Of a DNA stretch of 64,000 nucleotides, positions 37,878 through 51,108 are shown piece by piece (position 1 is the stretch's first letter; the number at the start of each line of letters is the position of its first letter). Below the pieces are notes generated by a model, which was given only the letters and a program-made list of their open reading frames with translations, had not been told where the DNA came from and ran no database searches. The translations under genes were made by a program, and so were the position numbers. The stretch comes from Bog-473 sp963744935 (GTDB lineage: Bacteria > Actinomycetota > Acidimicrobiia > Acidimicrobiales > RAAP-2). The stretch covers positions 124,001 to 188,000 of the forward strand of contig CAVUVM010000011.1 in assembly GCA_963744935.1 (NCBI GenBank), read 5' to 3'.

Positions 37878-39068
37878 TCAGAGTCCCAGTGCGGCCCGCA
37901 GGTCGTCCACCCGCGGAGTGGCTTCCCACGTGAACTCCTTCTCCGAACGGCCGAAATGCCCGTAGGCGGCCGTCTTCCGGTAGATCGGACGGCGTAGGTC
38001 GAGGTCGCGCGCAATGGCCGCCGGCCGCAGATCGAAGAGCTCACCCACCGCGTCGGCGATCTTGAGCGGATCCGCCGCTTCGGTGCCGAACGTCTCCACC
38101 AACAAGGACACCGGATGAGCCACGCCGATCGCGTAGGCCACCTGCACCTCGCACTTGGACGCGGCGCCCGCCGCCACAACGTGCTTGGCCACCCAGCGCG
38201 CTGCATACGCAGCCGAACGGTCCACCTTCGAGGGGTCTTTCCCAGAGAAGGCACCGCCGCCGTGCCGGGCCATGCCGCCGTAGGTGTCGACGATGATCTT
38301 GCGGCCGGTGAGCCCGGTGTCAGCGTGCGGGCCGCCGAGCTCGAATACCCCGGTCGGGTTCACGAAGATGCGCAGGTTCTCGCTGTCGAGGTCCGTCGGC
38401 AGCAACGGGTTGATCACGTGTTCGATGAGGTCCGGCCGCAACTGCTCATCGAGGTCGATCCCGCCGGCGTGCTGGGTCGAGATCAGGACCGTGTCGATGC
38501 GCACCGGACGCCCACCCTCGTAGACGACCGACACCTGGGTCTTGCCGTCCGGCCGCAGGTAGGGCACGGCCGCGGCGCGGCGCACCTGGGCCAGTCGTTC
38601 GGACAGCCGGTGGGCCAGCCAGATCGGCAGCGGCATCAAGTCCGGCGTCTCGTCGCAGGCGTAGCCGAACATCATCCCTTGGTCGCCGGCGCCCTGCGCA
38701 TTGAGCACGTCCTCGCCGCCCTTGCCGCTGCGGAGCTCGAGGGCGGTGTCGACGCCCTGCGCGATGTCCGGCGACTGCGCGTCGAGCGACACGAGCACCC
38801 CGCACGTCTTGCCGTTGAAGCCAAATGCGTCGTCGTCGTAGCCGATGGCGCACACGGTGTCGCGCGCCAGCTGTGCGATGTCGACGTAGGTCGAGGTAGT
38901 CACCTCGCCCGCGACGACGACCAGTCCGGTGGTGAGGAGCGTCTCGCAGGCCACGCGGCTGCCGGGATCCCCTTCCAGCATGGCATCGAGGACGGCGTCC
39001 GAGATTTGGTCCGCCATCTTGTCGGGATGTCCTTCGGTCACCGATTCCGAGGTGAATGTCGTCTTCAC
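37878..39068 (-). CDS. metK: S-adenosylmethionine synthetase
   Basis: MetK makes SAM from ATP and methionine. TSESVTEGHPDKMADQISD is at the N-terminus, GAGDQGMMFGYA near residue 125 and GGGAFSGKDPSKVDRSAAY near 260, covering the methionine, ATP and P-loop-like sites. The 396-residue length is typical. The start is GTG, overlapping the coaBC stop (GTGA). Confidence 0.97.
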   Translation of the reverse strand: MKTTFTSESVTEGHPDKMADQISDAVLDAMLEGDPGSRVACETLLTTGLVVVAGEVTTSTYVDIAQLARDTVCAIGYDDDAFGFNGKTCGVLVSLDAQSPDIAQGVDTALELRSGKGGEDVLNAQGAGDQGMMFGYACDETPDLMPLPIWLAHRLSERLAQVRRAAAVPYLRPDGKTQVSVVYEGGRPVRIDTVLISTQHAGGIDLDEQLRPDLIEHVINPLLPTDLDSENLRIFVNPTGVFELGGPHADTGLTGRKIIVDTYGGMARHGGGAFSGKDPSKVDRSAAYAARWVAKHVVAAGAASKCEVQVAYAIGVAHPVSLLVETFGTEAADPLKIADAVGELFDLRPAAIARDLDLRRPIYRKTAAYGHFGRSEKEFTWEATPRVDDLRAALGL

Positions 39069-40306
39069 GTGGTGCTCCGCTTCTCCTTGTAGTGGGCGAT
39101 GGCCCTGTCCAATACCCGATTTGCCACCGCATCCTTCGATGTCAGCGGAACTTCCGTCGAGCCCCCGTCCGCCTCGAGTATCACTACGGCATTCGTGTCG
39201 TGGTCGAACCCAGCGCCGGGGGCGCTCACGTCGTTAACGACCAGCAGGTCGACTCCCTTGCGCTCGAGCTTGCGCCTCCCACGCTCCACTGCATCGTGCG
39301 TCTCGGCCGCGAACCCGACGAGGACCTGGCCCGGTCGTCGCCGCACCCCGAGACCGGCCAGGATGTCAGGCGTCGGCTCGAGGACCAATTCGGGCACGCC
39401 GTCCTCCTTCGAGAGCTTGGACCCGACCGGGCGCTTCGGCCGAAAGTCGGCCACGGCGGCGGCCATGATCACCACGTCGGCTTCTTCGGCCGCGGCTCCG
39501 ACAGCCTGCTCCATGTCTGCAGAGGTCTCAACGTCGACCCGGTGCACCGTGGCTCCCACGTCCTGTGGCAGCGCGAGCGGCGACGATGTGATGAGGGTCA
39601 CCGCGGCACCCCGCCGCGCCGCCGCGACGGCCAGGGCGTGCCCTTGCTTGCCCGAGGACCGGTTCGTGATGAAGCGCACCGGGTCGATCGGCTCACGCGT
39701 GCCCCCCGAGCTCACGACGACGTGCAGGCCCTGCAGGTCGCGACGTCCGAGCGTACCCAGGCGTTCGAGCACGCGGCCGACGATGACACCGGGGTCGGCG
39801 AGCCGGCCCTCGCCCGCGTCGCCTCCCGCCAGCCGGCCACTCTCGGGCGGGACGATCTCGACGCCGCGCTGGGTGAGCAGAGCCAGGTTGTCGCGCACCG
39901 AGGCGTGCTCCCACATTTCCGTGTGCATGGCCGGGCAGATGATGACGGGGGCACGGGTGGCGAGCAGGGTCGCGCACAGGAGATCGTCGGCGAGGCCCGC
40001 CGCATAGCGAGCGATCGTGTGCGCGGTGGCGGGCACCACGACGACGAGATCAGCACCCTGACCGAGCCGGGTGTGCGGGATCGGCGACGACTCCTCCCAC
40101 AGAGACTGCTGGACCGGCTCCGACGCCAGCGCGGAGAATGTCACTGCACCCACGAACCGCGTGGCGTCCTCGGTCAGCACCGGCGTCACGTGGATGCCGG
40201 CATCAACCAGCCGACGGCAGACCTCGACGGCCTTGTACGCAGCGATGCCGCCGCACACGCCCAGAACGACACGCGGACCTTGGGCGGTGCCCTGGTCGGT
40301 GGTCAC
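39065..40306 (-). CDS. coaBC: Bifunctional phosphopantothenoylcysteine decarboxylase/synthetase
   Basis: This enzyme makes 4'-phosphopantetheine for coenzyme A. The N-terminal CoaC half (residues 1-180) has GVCGGIAAYKAVEV, VVVPATAHTIARYAAGLADD and CPAMHTEMWEH, with the catalytic His and substrate-binding Asn equivalents. The C-terminal CoaB half has VVSSGGTREPIDPVRFITNRSSG and VGFAAET. Its start is a GTG 66 bp after rpoZ. Confidence 0.96.
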   Translation of the reverse strand: MTTDQGTAQGPRVVLGVCGGIAAYKAVEVCRRLVDAGIHVTPVLTEDATRFVGAVTFSALASEPVQQSLWEESSPIPHTRLGQGADLVVVVPATAHTIARYAAGLADDLLCATLLATRAPVIICPAMHTEMWEHASVRDNLALLTQRGVEIVPPESGRLAGGDAGEGRLADPGVIVGRVLERLGTLGRRDLQGLHVVVSSGGTREPIDPVRFITNRSSGKQGHALAVAAARRGAAVTLITSSPLALPQDVGATVHRVDVETSADMEQAVGAAAEEADVVIMAAAVADFRPKRPVGSKLSKEDGVPELVLEPTPDILAGLGVRRRPGQVLVGFAAETHDAVERGRRKLERKGVDLLVVNDVSAPGAGFDHDTNAVVILEADGGSTEVPLTSKDAVANRVLDRAIAHYKEKRSTT

Positions 40307-40371
40307 TGGGGAACTCGGGTTCCGGTGTGTTCGGCCATCGGCGGCCTTCGCCGTACCCCTGCCGCCCTCGC

Positions 40372-40752
40372 CTAGCTGGCGCTCGGGTCGCTGTCCCCGA
40401 GCTCGAGGGCCTCGATCACTTCTGCGCCCTCAATCTCGCCTTCGGCGAGCAAGCCCGCTTCGGCGGCGTCGGCAATCGCCGCCGCGAGCGCGGCCTCCTC
40501 CTCGGGGTCTGCACGGGTGTAGGTGGCCTTCCCGGCGGCGATCTCCTCGAACGCAATGGACACGGGCTTGCCTGACACCGATGCGACCTGGGGCGGGACC
40601 ACCTTGCCCAGGCCCTCGCCCAGACTGTTGTAGTAGGAGTTCACCTGGCGGGCACGGGCCGATCCCAGCGCGACCAGGGTGAACTTGGAGTCGACCTTGT
40701 CCAAGAGGTCTTCGATGGGTGGGTCCATCAGCGTGTGGCGGCCTTGGGCCAT
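40372..40752 (-). CDS. rpoZ: DNA-directed RNA polymerase subunit omega
   Basis: Omega helps assemble RNA polymerase. The N-terminal half (DPPIEDLLDKVDSKFTLVAL, ARARQVNSYY) and KPVSIAFEEIAAGKATY match the family. At 126 residues it is longer than usual, with an acidic Ala/Glu-rich tail after residue 85. The start shares one base with the gmk stop (TGATG). The gmk-rpoZ-coaBC order is conserved in actinobacteria. Confidence 0.95.
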   Translation of the reverse strand: MAQGRHTLMDPPIEDLLDKVDSKFTLVALGSARARQVNSYYNSLGEGLGKVVPPQVASVSGKPVSIAFEEIAAGKATYTRADPEEEAALAAAIADAAEAGLLAEGEIEGAEVIEALELGDSDPSAS

Positions 40753-41384
40753 CAGGAATCCTCCGGGTTCTCGGCGCAGGGGGCAGCCGATCGGGTCCGT
40801 TCAACTATAGCCGTCAGCTGGGCCACGGCCTGACCAAGGTTGTCGTTCACCACGGTGTGAGCTGCGATTTTCGCTCCCCGCTCCAATTCGGCCCGCCCCA
40901 GCTCGACCCGGCGACGGATGTGCTCCTCGCTGTCGCCTCTCGCTTCCAGGCGCTGTGCCTGGACTTCGGGCGACGGGGGCAACAGCAGGATCACGATGGC
41001 GTCGGGCCGCTTGGCCAGGACCTGCTCCGCACCTTGCACGTCGATCTCGAGGAGGACGTCGGCCCCTGGCGGTGGATCGGGGATGGGGGTTCCCATCAGG
41101 TGGTCGAGGAATTCGGCCCACTCGAAGAAGCCCCCGCGCGCAATCGCGTCCTCGAAGGTAGGCCGGTCGACGAAGACGTAGGCCGCTCGCTCGCGTTCAC
41201 CCGGCCGCGGCGTGCGAGTGGTCCAGCTGCGACTCAGCCAGAGATGCGGATCCTGTGCCACGAGCTCCGCAGCGACCGTGCCCTTGCCGGCCCCACCGGG
41301 GCCGATGAGCACGAAGATGCGCGGCTCGCCAGCAGGCGGATCAGCGTGCAGTCTCTTTGAGCAGCGCTTCGCGCTGCTTGGCAC
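40752..41384 (-). CDS. gmk: Guanylate kinase
   Basis: Gmk phosphorylates GMP to GDP. The P-loop IGPGGAGKGT, then SRSWTTRTPRPGE for GMP binding and LLEIDVQGAEQVL match the family. The start is a GTG at 41384 with AGGGG upstream; this overlaps mihF by 44 bp. A later start would cut into the N-terminal strand, since no ATG, GTG or TTG lies between the mihF stop and IFVLIGPGG apart from codons inside it. Length is 210 residues. Confidence 0.94.
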   Translation of the reverse strand: MPSSAKRCSKRLHADPPAGEPRIFVLIGPGGAGKGTVAAELVAQDPHLWLSRSWTTRTPRPGERERAAYVFVDRPTFEDAIARGGFFEWAEFLDHLMGTPIPDPPPGADVLLEIDVQGAEQVLAKRPDAIVILLLPPSPEVQAQRLEARGDSEEHIRRRVELGRAELERGAKIAAHTVVNDNLGQAVAQLTAIVERTRSAAPCAENPEDS

Positions 41385-41658
41385 CGAGCCCCTGCAGGCG
41401 GCGGCTGTCACTGATGCCAACCGTCTCCATGAGGCGACGGGCCTTGACCTTGCCCAGGCCGGGCAGGGATTCGAGTACCGAGACCACCTTCATCTTGCCG
41501 ATGGTCTCGTTGGAGTCCGCCTGTGTGAGGAGATCCGCGAGCTGCAAGGAACCCATCTTGAGCTTGTCCTTGACCTCGGCCCGCTCACGGCGAACCCTTG
41601 CGGCCTTTTCCAGTGCAGCGGCGCGCTGCTCGGGGGTGAGTGCGGGAGGTTGCGGCAT
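41341..41658 (-). CDS. mihF: Mycobacterial-type integration host factor
   Basis: This nucleoid protein is found only in actinobacteria. The helix-two-turn-helix segment SLPGLGKVKARRLMETVGIS and the end RLQGLGAKQREALL are typical; helical KLKMGSLQLADLL precedes them. At 105 residues the size is normal. It lies between pyrF and gmk as in Mycobacterium and Streptomyces. TATGGT lies 6 bp before the ATG, so it may have its own leaderless message. Confidence 0.95.
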   Translation of the reverse strand: MPQPPALTPEQRAAALEKAARVRRERAEVKDKLKMGSLQLADLLTQADSNETIGKMKVVSVLESLPGLGKVKARRLMETVGISDSRRLQGLGAKQREALLKETAR

Positions 41659-41664
41659 GGCGAG

Positions 41665-41670
41665 ACCATA
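41665..41670 (-). promoter_or_regulatory. -10 hexamer of probable leaderless mihF transcript
   Basis: TATGGT ends 6 bp before the mihF start codon. No ribosome site lies between them. Confidence 0.5.
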
Positions 41671-41708
41671 GCGCCTCTGCCAGGAGCGTTCACACCCATT
41701 TTCCCTCT

Positions 41709-42548
41709 TCAGCCCATCAGCGCCGCCAGTTCGCGCACCAGCGACTGCGCGCTGCGCCGCACCTCGTGGGGATCCGGTCCGGCGCCGAGGAGCCCCCGAG
41801 AACTGCTCGGCAAGACCGAGCCGGCGGGGCATCCTGCGAACCGCGCCGCGACATCCTGGGGCCCGGCGCCTTGCACGCCGAGACCAGGAGCGAGAATTAC
41901 CCCTCCCAACTGGGATAACGCGAAAGCTGAGGGCTCAAGGGTCGCGCCGATCACTGCGCCCACCGTGCCAGAAGGGACGTCGGACGACGCATTCAACAGG
42001 GCGATCTCGGCGAGCAGCATGTCCTCGACGGCGTTCCCTGCCGCAGTCACGGCCTGCTGTAGCTCACGACCTTCTGGGTTTGAGCTGCGTGCCACCACGA
42101 GCACGCCGCGACCGGTGGCTGCCGCACGGCGGACCAGCGGCGCCAGCGCGCCCAAGCCGAGGTACGGGTGCAGCGTCACCGCGTCGGCCGCAAGTGGGCT
42201 CGGCTCGCCCAGCCACGCGTCGGCATAGGCCTCGGCCGTCGAATCGATGTCACCGCGCTTCGCATCCGCGATCACGAGAAGACCGGCTGCGGTCGCGTCT
42301 GCGATCAGTCGTTCCAGCTCGGCGATGCCCGCCGAACCGTGGCGCTCGAAGAACGCGACCTGGGGCTTGACGACAGCCACCGTCCCGGCGAACGCCTCCA
42401 CGCAGATCGCACAGAAGGCGCGCAGGCCCGCCGCGTCGTCACTCAGCCCCCATGACCGCAGCAACGCGGTCGACGGATCGATGCCGGCGCACAGAGGGCC
42501 GGTGGCACGCACCGCCGCCGCGACGCGGTCCCCGAAGCTGTCAGCCAT
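41709..42548 (-). CDS. pyrF: Orotidine 5'-phosphate decarboxylase
   Basis: PyrF makes UMP. LCAGIDPSTALLRSWGL, VAVVKPQVAFFERHG and the catalytic DAKRGDIDSTAEAYADAWL place it in the type 2 subgroup common in actinobacteria. Length is 279 residues. The ATG at 42548 overlaps the pyrD stop by 8 bp (ATGGCTGA) and has AAGGAGGAG upstream. Confidence 0.96.
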   Translation of the reverse strand: MADSFGDRVAAAVRATGPLCAGIDPSTALLRSWGLSDDAAGLRAFCAICVEAFAGTVAVVKPQVAFFERHGSAGIAELERLIADATAAGLLVIADAKRGDIDSTAEAYADAWLGEPSPLAADAVTLHPYLGLGALAPLVRRAAATGRGVLVVARSSNPEGRELQQAVTAAGNAVEDMLLAEIALLNASSDVPSGTVGAVIGATLEPSAFALSQLGGVILAPGLGVQGAGPQDVAARFAGCPAGSVLPSSSRGLLGAGPDPHEVRRSAQSLVRELAALMG

Positions 42549-43598
42549 CTCCTCCTCCTTCGTGCTGCGATCGGACGGACATCGCTGAGAGACCGGGTGC
42601 GGACCCGATCGTCCCGGCATTGCCCGCGCCGCGCTCGAGCGCTCGCTGACGCGCCGCCGACCGCACCTGGCCGACCGTCGTGTTGTGCGACGCGCACCAG
42701 CGGGCAAGCTGGTGGAGCACCTTCCACGGAGCCCTGGGGTCTCGGAACGTGGCCGTACCGACCTGAACGGCGTCGGCTCCCGCTTGGAGCAGCTCGAGCG
42801 CGTCGCGTCCGCTGGCGATCCCACCAACGCCCACGATCGGCAGCTCTGGGAACGCAGCCCGGCATTCCCAAACAGCCCTGACTGCGACGGGATGGACGGC
42901 GGCACCCGAGAGGCCGCCTCCGCCCGCACCGAGCACCGGGCGCCCGGTGTCGGGATCGAGCGCCAGGCCGAGCAGCGTGTTGACCAGTGTCAAGGCGTCA
43001 GCGCCGCCCTCGACTGCCCCGGCTGCGATCTCCACGACGTCGGGCACGTTGGGGCTCAGCTTGGCCCAACGTGGCAGCCCGCATGCGGTGGCCGCCATCA
43101 CGCGCGACGTCGCCTCGGCCGAGTGAGCGAACATCCGTGCGCGGTCTTCGATGTTGGGGCAGCTGACGTTGACCTCGAGCGCGGCAATGCACGACCCGTT
43201 CTCCCCCGCCGCCGTTGCCACGATCTCGGCCGCGCGGGCGTATTGCGCCACACTCGTGCCCCAGATGCTCACCACGACACGCGCACCCGCCGCCTGAAGC
43301 GCTGGCAGGTCCGACGCGATCCACTGCGTCAGTCCCGGTCCCTGCAACCCGACACTGTTGAGCATGCCCGGACCGACCTCGTGCACCCGGGGCGCAGGAT
43401 TCCCCGGCCATGGTTCGACCGACAGCGACTTGACCACCACCGCGCCCAGGTCGGCGAGCACGCCGTACTCGGCGAGCTCAGAACCGTGGCCCGACGTCCC
43501 CGACGCGGTCATGACCGGATTGGGCACCACGACCGCGCCGATCTCGGTCGCCAGAACACCGTTGGCCTCTGCGCTGCCGCGTCCTCCATCGGGCGCCG

Positions 43599-43602
<4 letters not shown>
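42541..43602 (-). CDS. pyrD: Dihydroorotate dehydrogenase, class 1B-like
   Basis: This FMN enzyme oxidises dihydroorotate to orotate. The catalytic cysteine is in LEVNVSCPNIEDRARMF, as in class 1 enzymes; VGVGGIASGRDALELL and AVQVGTATFRDP bind FMN phosphate. Class 1B enzymes need PyrK, an Fe-S/FAD partner, to pass electrons to NAD, yet no pyrK lies in this operon. The GTG at 43602 forms a GTGA overlap with carB. The last 30 residues are Gly/Ser-rich. Confidence 0.93.
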
Positions 43603-46907
<3,305 letters not shown>

Positions 46908-46923
46908 GCTTCTCCCTCCCCGC

Positions 46924-48068
46924 TCAGCGCGTTCCGGCGCCCCGCGAGTAGAAGAGGGGTGCGCGAGCATGAGGTCGCGGAAGGCGGCGAAGAGATAACG
47001 CGCATCGTGGGGCCCTGGCGCCGCCTCGGGGTGGTACTGGACCGAGAACGCGGGGGCCCGCCGTGAGCGGAACCCTTCGATGACACCATCGTTCAGGTTC
47101 ACGTGCGTCGTCTCGGCATCGGGGATGGAGCCTGCCGCAACGGCGTAGTTGTGATTCTGGCTCGTGATCTCCACCACACCCGTCTCGAGCCGCTGTACCG
47201 GGTGGTTGGCACCGTGGTGTCCGAAGGGCAATTTGTACGTCGTGCCGCCCAACGCGGCGGCAAGGATCTGGTGGCCGAGGCAGATGCCGAAGACGGGGAC
47301 CCGCCCGACCAGGTCCGCCACGGTGCCGATGGGCCCCGGCAGTGCCGCCGGGTCGCCGGGCCCGTTGGAGAGAAAGACTCCGTCGGGCTCGAGGGCCAGG
47401 ACGTCGTCGGCGGGCGTGCCCGCCGGCACCACCGTCACCGTCCCCAGTCTGGTGAGCAACGAGACCATGGTCGTCTTGACGCCGAAGTCGAACGCCACGA
47501 TGCGCAGGTCGCTCGCCGCGCCAGCGCCGGTCGCGGCGTGGATGCTGGGCTGGGCCGCAGTGACGCCCGAGACCAGGTCCATCCCGTCGGTGCCGACGGC
47601 GGACGCGGCCGCCGCGCGGAGCTCGGCCTCGGGCGCTGTGCCGAAGGCGCAGGGCACGGCGCCAGCCCGTCGGACGTGGCGGGTCAGCCGCCGCGTGTCG
47701 ACACCGGTCAAAGCGGGTACGCCATGGCGGACCAAGAATGACTCGAGGCCCTCGGTTGACCGCCAGTTCGACGGTTCGCCGGCGAGGTCACAGACGACGA
47801 CGCCGCGACACCGTGGGACGGGTGCTTCGTCGTCCGCCGCGTTCGTGCCGTAGTTGCCGATGTGCGTGCTGGTGAAGGAGATCACCTGGCCGGCGTACGA
47901 CGGGTCGGTGATCACCTCCTGATAGCCACTCATGGCGGTGTTGAAGACCAGCTCACCAGTCGCGACGGGCACAGGCGCGCCGGCCGCCTCTCCCGCGAAG
48001 ACCGTGCCGTCCGCCGTGACCAAGAGGGCGCGGGCGCGCCCTGTCGTGCCGCTGGGATCCCGGGTCAT
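46924..48068 (-). CDS. carA: Carbamoyl phosphate synthase small subunit
   Basis: CarA is the glutaminase subunit that feeds ammonia to CarB. The N-terminal part has TGELVFNTAMSGYQEVITDPSY; the class I amidotransferase domain has the nucleophile C263 in GICLGHQ and the QYHPEAAPGPHD His/Glu pair. As given, the frame runs on into carB without a stop. If the GGGG run near 46941 is one G short, a TGA at 46924-46926 ends CarA after HPSSTR plus five residues, just before the carB ribosome site. That end is used here. The ATG overlaps the pyrC stop (ATGA). Confidence 0.9.
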
Positions 48069-49387
48069 CGCTGGGCCACTGCATCGATCACGACCGGCTC
48101 GCCACGCAACACGGTGTGGCGCACCGCGCCCTGGAACGTCCGACCCGCATAGGGCGTGTTCCGGCTGCGGCTGGCCAGCCCCGCCGACGTCACCACCGTC
48201 GTGGCGGCAGGGTCGAACACGCACAGGTTGGCGGCGGCTCCTGGCTCGAGGGGACCCCCGTGCGCGCTGTGTCCGGCGGGCCGAGGATCGGTGAAAGCCA
48301 GGCGGGCGATCGCGGCGGGCTGAGTGCTGAGCAACGCGAAGATCCGATCGGGCCCGAGGTGCGGCGACAACACCTCCCAGGCGACAGGCAGCGCCGTCTG
48401 CAGGCCCAGCATGCCGGGCGGAGCCTCGCCGAAGGGGACGTCCTTGGACTCGGGCGCGTGGGGCGCGTGGTCCGTCGCCACGGCGTCGATGGTGCCGTCA
48501 CACAGGCCGGCGACCACCGCGGCGACGTCCTCGTCGGTGCGCAGCGGCGGGTTGACCTTGAAGACGGGGTCGTAGCCGGCCACCTCGGCGTGGGTGAGGA
48601 GCATGTGGTGTGGAGCCGCCTCCGCCGTCACCGGCAGACCTTCTCCCTTGGCGCGCCGCACCAGGTCGACCGACCCCGCGGTAGAGAGATGGAGGAAGTG
48701 GACCGGTGCACCGGTCAGGCGCACGAGGGCGATGTCGCGCGCGACCATCACCTCCTCGGCGGCGGCCGGCATCCCCGGGATGCCCAGCCGGCTGGACCAA
48801 GACCCCTCGTGCATTGCGCCGCCGGCGGCCAGTGATGCATCCTCACAATGCTGAGCAAGGGTGACGCCGATCCCCTTGGCGTAGTCGAGCGCCCGGCGCA
48901 TGAGGGCACCGTCCTGCACGCCTGCGCCGTCGTCGGTGAACAACGTCACGCCGAGATCGGCCAACTCGCCGAGCGGCGCCAGCGCGCGCCCGGCGCGGCC
49001 AACCGTGATGGCCCCGGCCACGGCGACCTCGGCAAGGCAGCCCCTGCCGAGGGCAAGCACCTCCGACGCCACGCCCGCGGAGTCGATGGGCGGCTCGGTG
49101 TTGGGCATGGCGACGATCGCCGTGTAGCCGCCCAGCGCGGCCGCCCGCGTCCCCGTCTCGACCGTCTCGGCCTCCTCGCGTCCGGGCTGGCGCAGGTGGG
49201 TGTGCAGATCAACGAGGCCCGGGCCGACCAAGCACCCGGCCGCGTCGAGGACGTGCGCGCCGGCGGGCGGCTCAACGGCCTCGTCGACCGCGATCACGGT
49301 GCCCGCCGCGACGGCGACGTCGCGCCGGGCGAGGCCCTCGGGGCCCACCACGGTCCCGCCACGGATCACCAGCGTGACGTCAGGCAA
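48065..49387 (-). CDS. pyrC: Dihydroorotase, type I
   Basis: PyrC closes carbamoyl aspartate to dihydroorotate. GLVDLHTHLRQPG carries the metal-binding HxH; YTAIVAMPNTEPP, HFLHLSTAGS and AVATDHAPHAPESKD hold the other metal and substrate residues. Length is 440 residues. The start codon is TTG at 49387, overlapping the pyrB stop by 8 bp, so translation probably depends on coupling. Confidence 0.96.
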   Translation of the reverse strand: MPDVTLVIRGGTVVGPEGLARRDVAVAAGTVIAVDEAVEPPAGAHVLDAAGCLVGPGLVDLHTHLRQPGREEAETVETGTRAAALGGYTAIVAMPNTEPPIDSAGVASEVLALGRGCLAEVAVAGAITVGRAGRALAPLGELADLGVTLFTDDGAGVQDGALMRRALDYAKGIGVTLAQHCEDASLAAGGAMHEGSWSSRLGIPGMPAAAEEVMVARDIALVRLTGAPVHFLHLSTAGSVDLVRRAKGEGLPVTAEAAPHHMLLTHAEVAGYDPVFKVNPPLRTDEDVAAVVAGLCDGTIDAVATDHAPHAPESKDVPFGEAPPGMLGLQTALPVAWEVLSPHLGPDRIFALLSTQPAAIARLAFTDPRPAGHSAHGGPLEPGAAANLCVFDPAATTVVTSAGLASRSRNTPYAGRTFQGAVRHTVLRGEPVVIDAVAQR

Positions 49388-50428
49388 CTGCTTGCACCTC
49401 CGCCGCGCCGGGCAGCTCGCCTCCGAGCAGCAAGAAGAGGATGGCCATGCGGACGGCGACGCCGTTGGCGACCTGCTGGGTCACGACAGTACGCGGCATG
49501 TCGGCAACGTCGGAGGCGATCTCCACGCCGCGGACCATGGGGCCGGGATGGGTGACGATGGCTTCGGGACCAAGGTTCTGGGCCCGTCGCGCCGTCAGGC
49601 CCCAGCGCGCCGTGTACTCGCGCAGGCTGGGCACGAATGACCCGCTCCCCGCTCCGCTTGGAGCCGCAGTAAGGAAACCACGTCGGCATCGCCGAGCGCG
49701 TCGTCCAAGTTGCTCGCGACCTCGACGGGCCAGCCCTCGAGTGAGGGCGGCAGCAGGCTGCCCGGAGCGGCCAGCGTGACGTGGGCACCGAGCGCCGTGT
49801 AGGCCAGCACCTCGGAGCGGGCCACCCGGCTGTGGCGGATGTCGCCGACGATCAGGACGCGTAAGCCCGCGAAGCAACCCACGCCCAGCTCCTCGGGTAC
49901 GGCGCCCTTGCGCTCGGCCAGGACCTGGCGCACCGTGAAGCAGTCGATGAGCGCCTGCGTGGGATGCTCGTGCCAGCCGTCCCCGGCGTTGACGACGTGA
50001 GCCCGCTCGACCCAGCGCGCCACCTGGTGCGGTGCCCCTGCGGCGTTGTGGCGGATGATGACGGCGTCGATGCCGAGGGCCTCGACAGTCTCGACGGTGT
50101 CGCGCAAGCTCTCACCTTTTTTCACCGACGAGCTGGCGACGGCGAGCGAGAGCACGTCGGCCGACAGCCGCTTGGCGGCGGTTTCGAAGGAGAGTCGCGT
50201 CCGCGTCGACTCTTCGAAGAAGAGCGTCGCCACCACCTTGCCGCGCAGCGTGGGCACCTTGGGCACCGATCGCCGCTCCACCTCGGCAAAGGCCTCGGCA
50301 ACGCGCAGGACCTCGGCGATCCCCTCCGGCCCGAGGTCGGACACCGACAGCACGTGATGGGGCACCGGTGGGCGAGCCGGCCGGGCCGGGCGCAGCGGAA
50401 CCTCGGGTCGGCGCGCCGCGGCCGTCAC
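49380..50428 (-). CDS. pyrB: Aspartate carbamoyltransferase catalytic chain, one frameshift
   Basis: PyrB makes carbamoyl aspartate. FFEESTRTRLSFE binds carbamoyl phosphate, NAGDGWHEHPTQALID and VGDIRHSRVARSEVLA follow. The frame breaks at the CCCC/GGGG run near 49648. Adding one G joins LLRLQAERGSGSFVPSLREYT and leads to the normal end with THPGPMVRGVEIASDVAD. Indel error is likely. The start is a GTG overlapping the pyrR stop (GTGA). No pyrI was seen. Confidence 0.92.
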
Positions 50429-50997
50429 TTGTCCTCCAAGGTGCCGATCCAGACGCCGTCGTCGCCCACATCGACCATCTCCTCGCGCCGCGTGGGCAGG
50501 TTCTTGCCCACGTAGTCGGGCCGGATGGGCAGCTCCCGGTGGCCGCGGTCGACCATGACGGCGAGCTGGATGGCACGGGCCCGCCCGAAGTCGGTCAGTG
50601 CGTTCAGCGCGGCGCGGATAGTGCGCCCGGTGAAGAGCACGTCGTCGACCAGGACGACCACCCGTCCGGCCAGGTCCACGGGGATGTCGGTGACGGCCTC
50701 TGGGAGGACCGGACGAAGACCGATGTCGTCACGGTAGAAGGCCACGTCAAGGGTGCCCACCTGGAGCGAGTCCGACGCCTCGATCTGGCGCAGGTTCTCC
50801 GCCATCGTGTTGGCGAGAGGCACGCCGCCGGTCTGGAGACCCACCAGCACGACGTCGTCGATCCCGCCGTTGCGCTCGACCACCTCGTGGGACATCCGGG
50901 TCAGGGCGCGCTGAACGTCCGCTGCAGTCAGGACTTGGGTATGGGCGACGAACACGCCCCCGAGGGGTCGCGTATGACTGCGCTCGCGTTCGGCCAC
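50425..50997 (-). CDS. pyrR: Pyrimidine operon regulator PyrR
   Basis: PyrR is a PRTase-fold RNA-binding protein that represses pyrimidine genes when UMP is high. The PRPP motif is VVVLVDDVLFTGRTIRAAL, and LVGLQTGGVPLA and DVAFYRDDIG also match. Length is 190 residues. It starts with GTG after an AGGAGGAGC ribosome site. A likely PyrR-binding hairpin lies just upstream in its own leader. It is the first gene of pyrRBC-carAB-pyrDF. Confidence 0.96.
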   Translation of the reverse strand: MAERERSHTRPLGGVFVAHTQVLTAADVQRALTRMSHEVVERNGGIDDVVLVGLQTGGVPLANTMAENLRQIEASDSLQVGTLDVAFYRDDIGLRPVLPEAVTDIPVDLAGRVVVLVDDVLFTGRTIRAALNALTDFGRARAIQLAVMVDRGHRELPIRPDYVGKNLPTRREEMVDVGDDGVWIGTLEDK

Positions 50998-51012
50998 TGC
51001 TCCTCCTGCCGT

Positions 51013-51032
51013 GTGAGCCTCTCAGGACCCAC
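51013..51032 (-). promoter_or_regulatory. Predicted PyrR-binding hairpin in the pyrR leader
   Basis: The RNA reads GUGGGUCCUGAGAGGCUCAC: 5-bp GUGGG/CUCAC arms around UCCUGAGAGG, close to the Bacillus PyrR binding loop consensus (UCCAGAGAGGCU). It ends about 5 nt before the ribosome site, which suggests translational repression as proposed for mycobacteria. A possible -10, TAGAGT, lies at 51050-51055. Confidence 0.65.
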
Positions 51033-51108
51033 TTCACGGCTAGGGCCCTACTCTAGCGGGCCGATGTCCCGTTGAGCCAGGAATCGAACGGGCTTGGCGC
51101 CCACGCGG

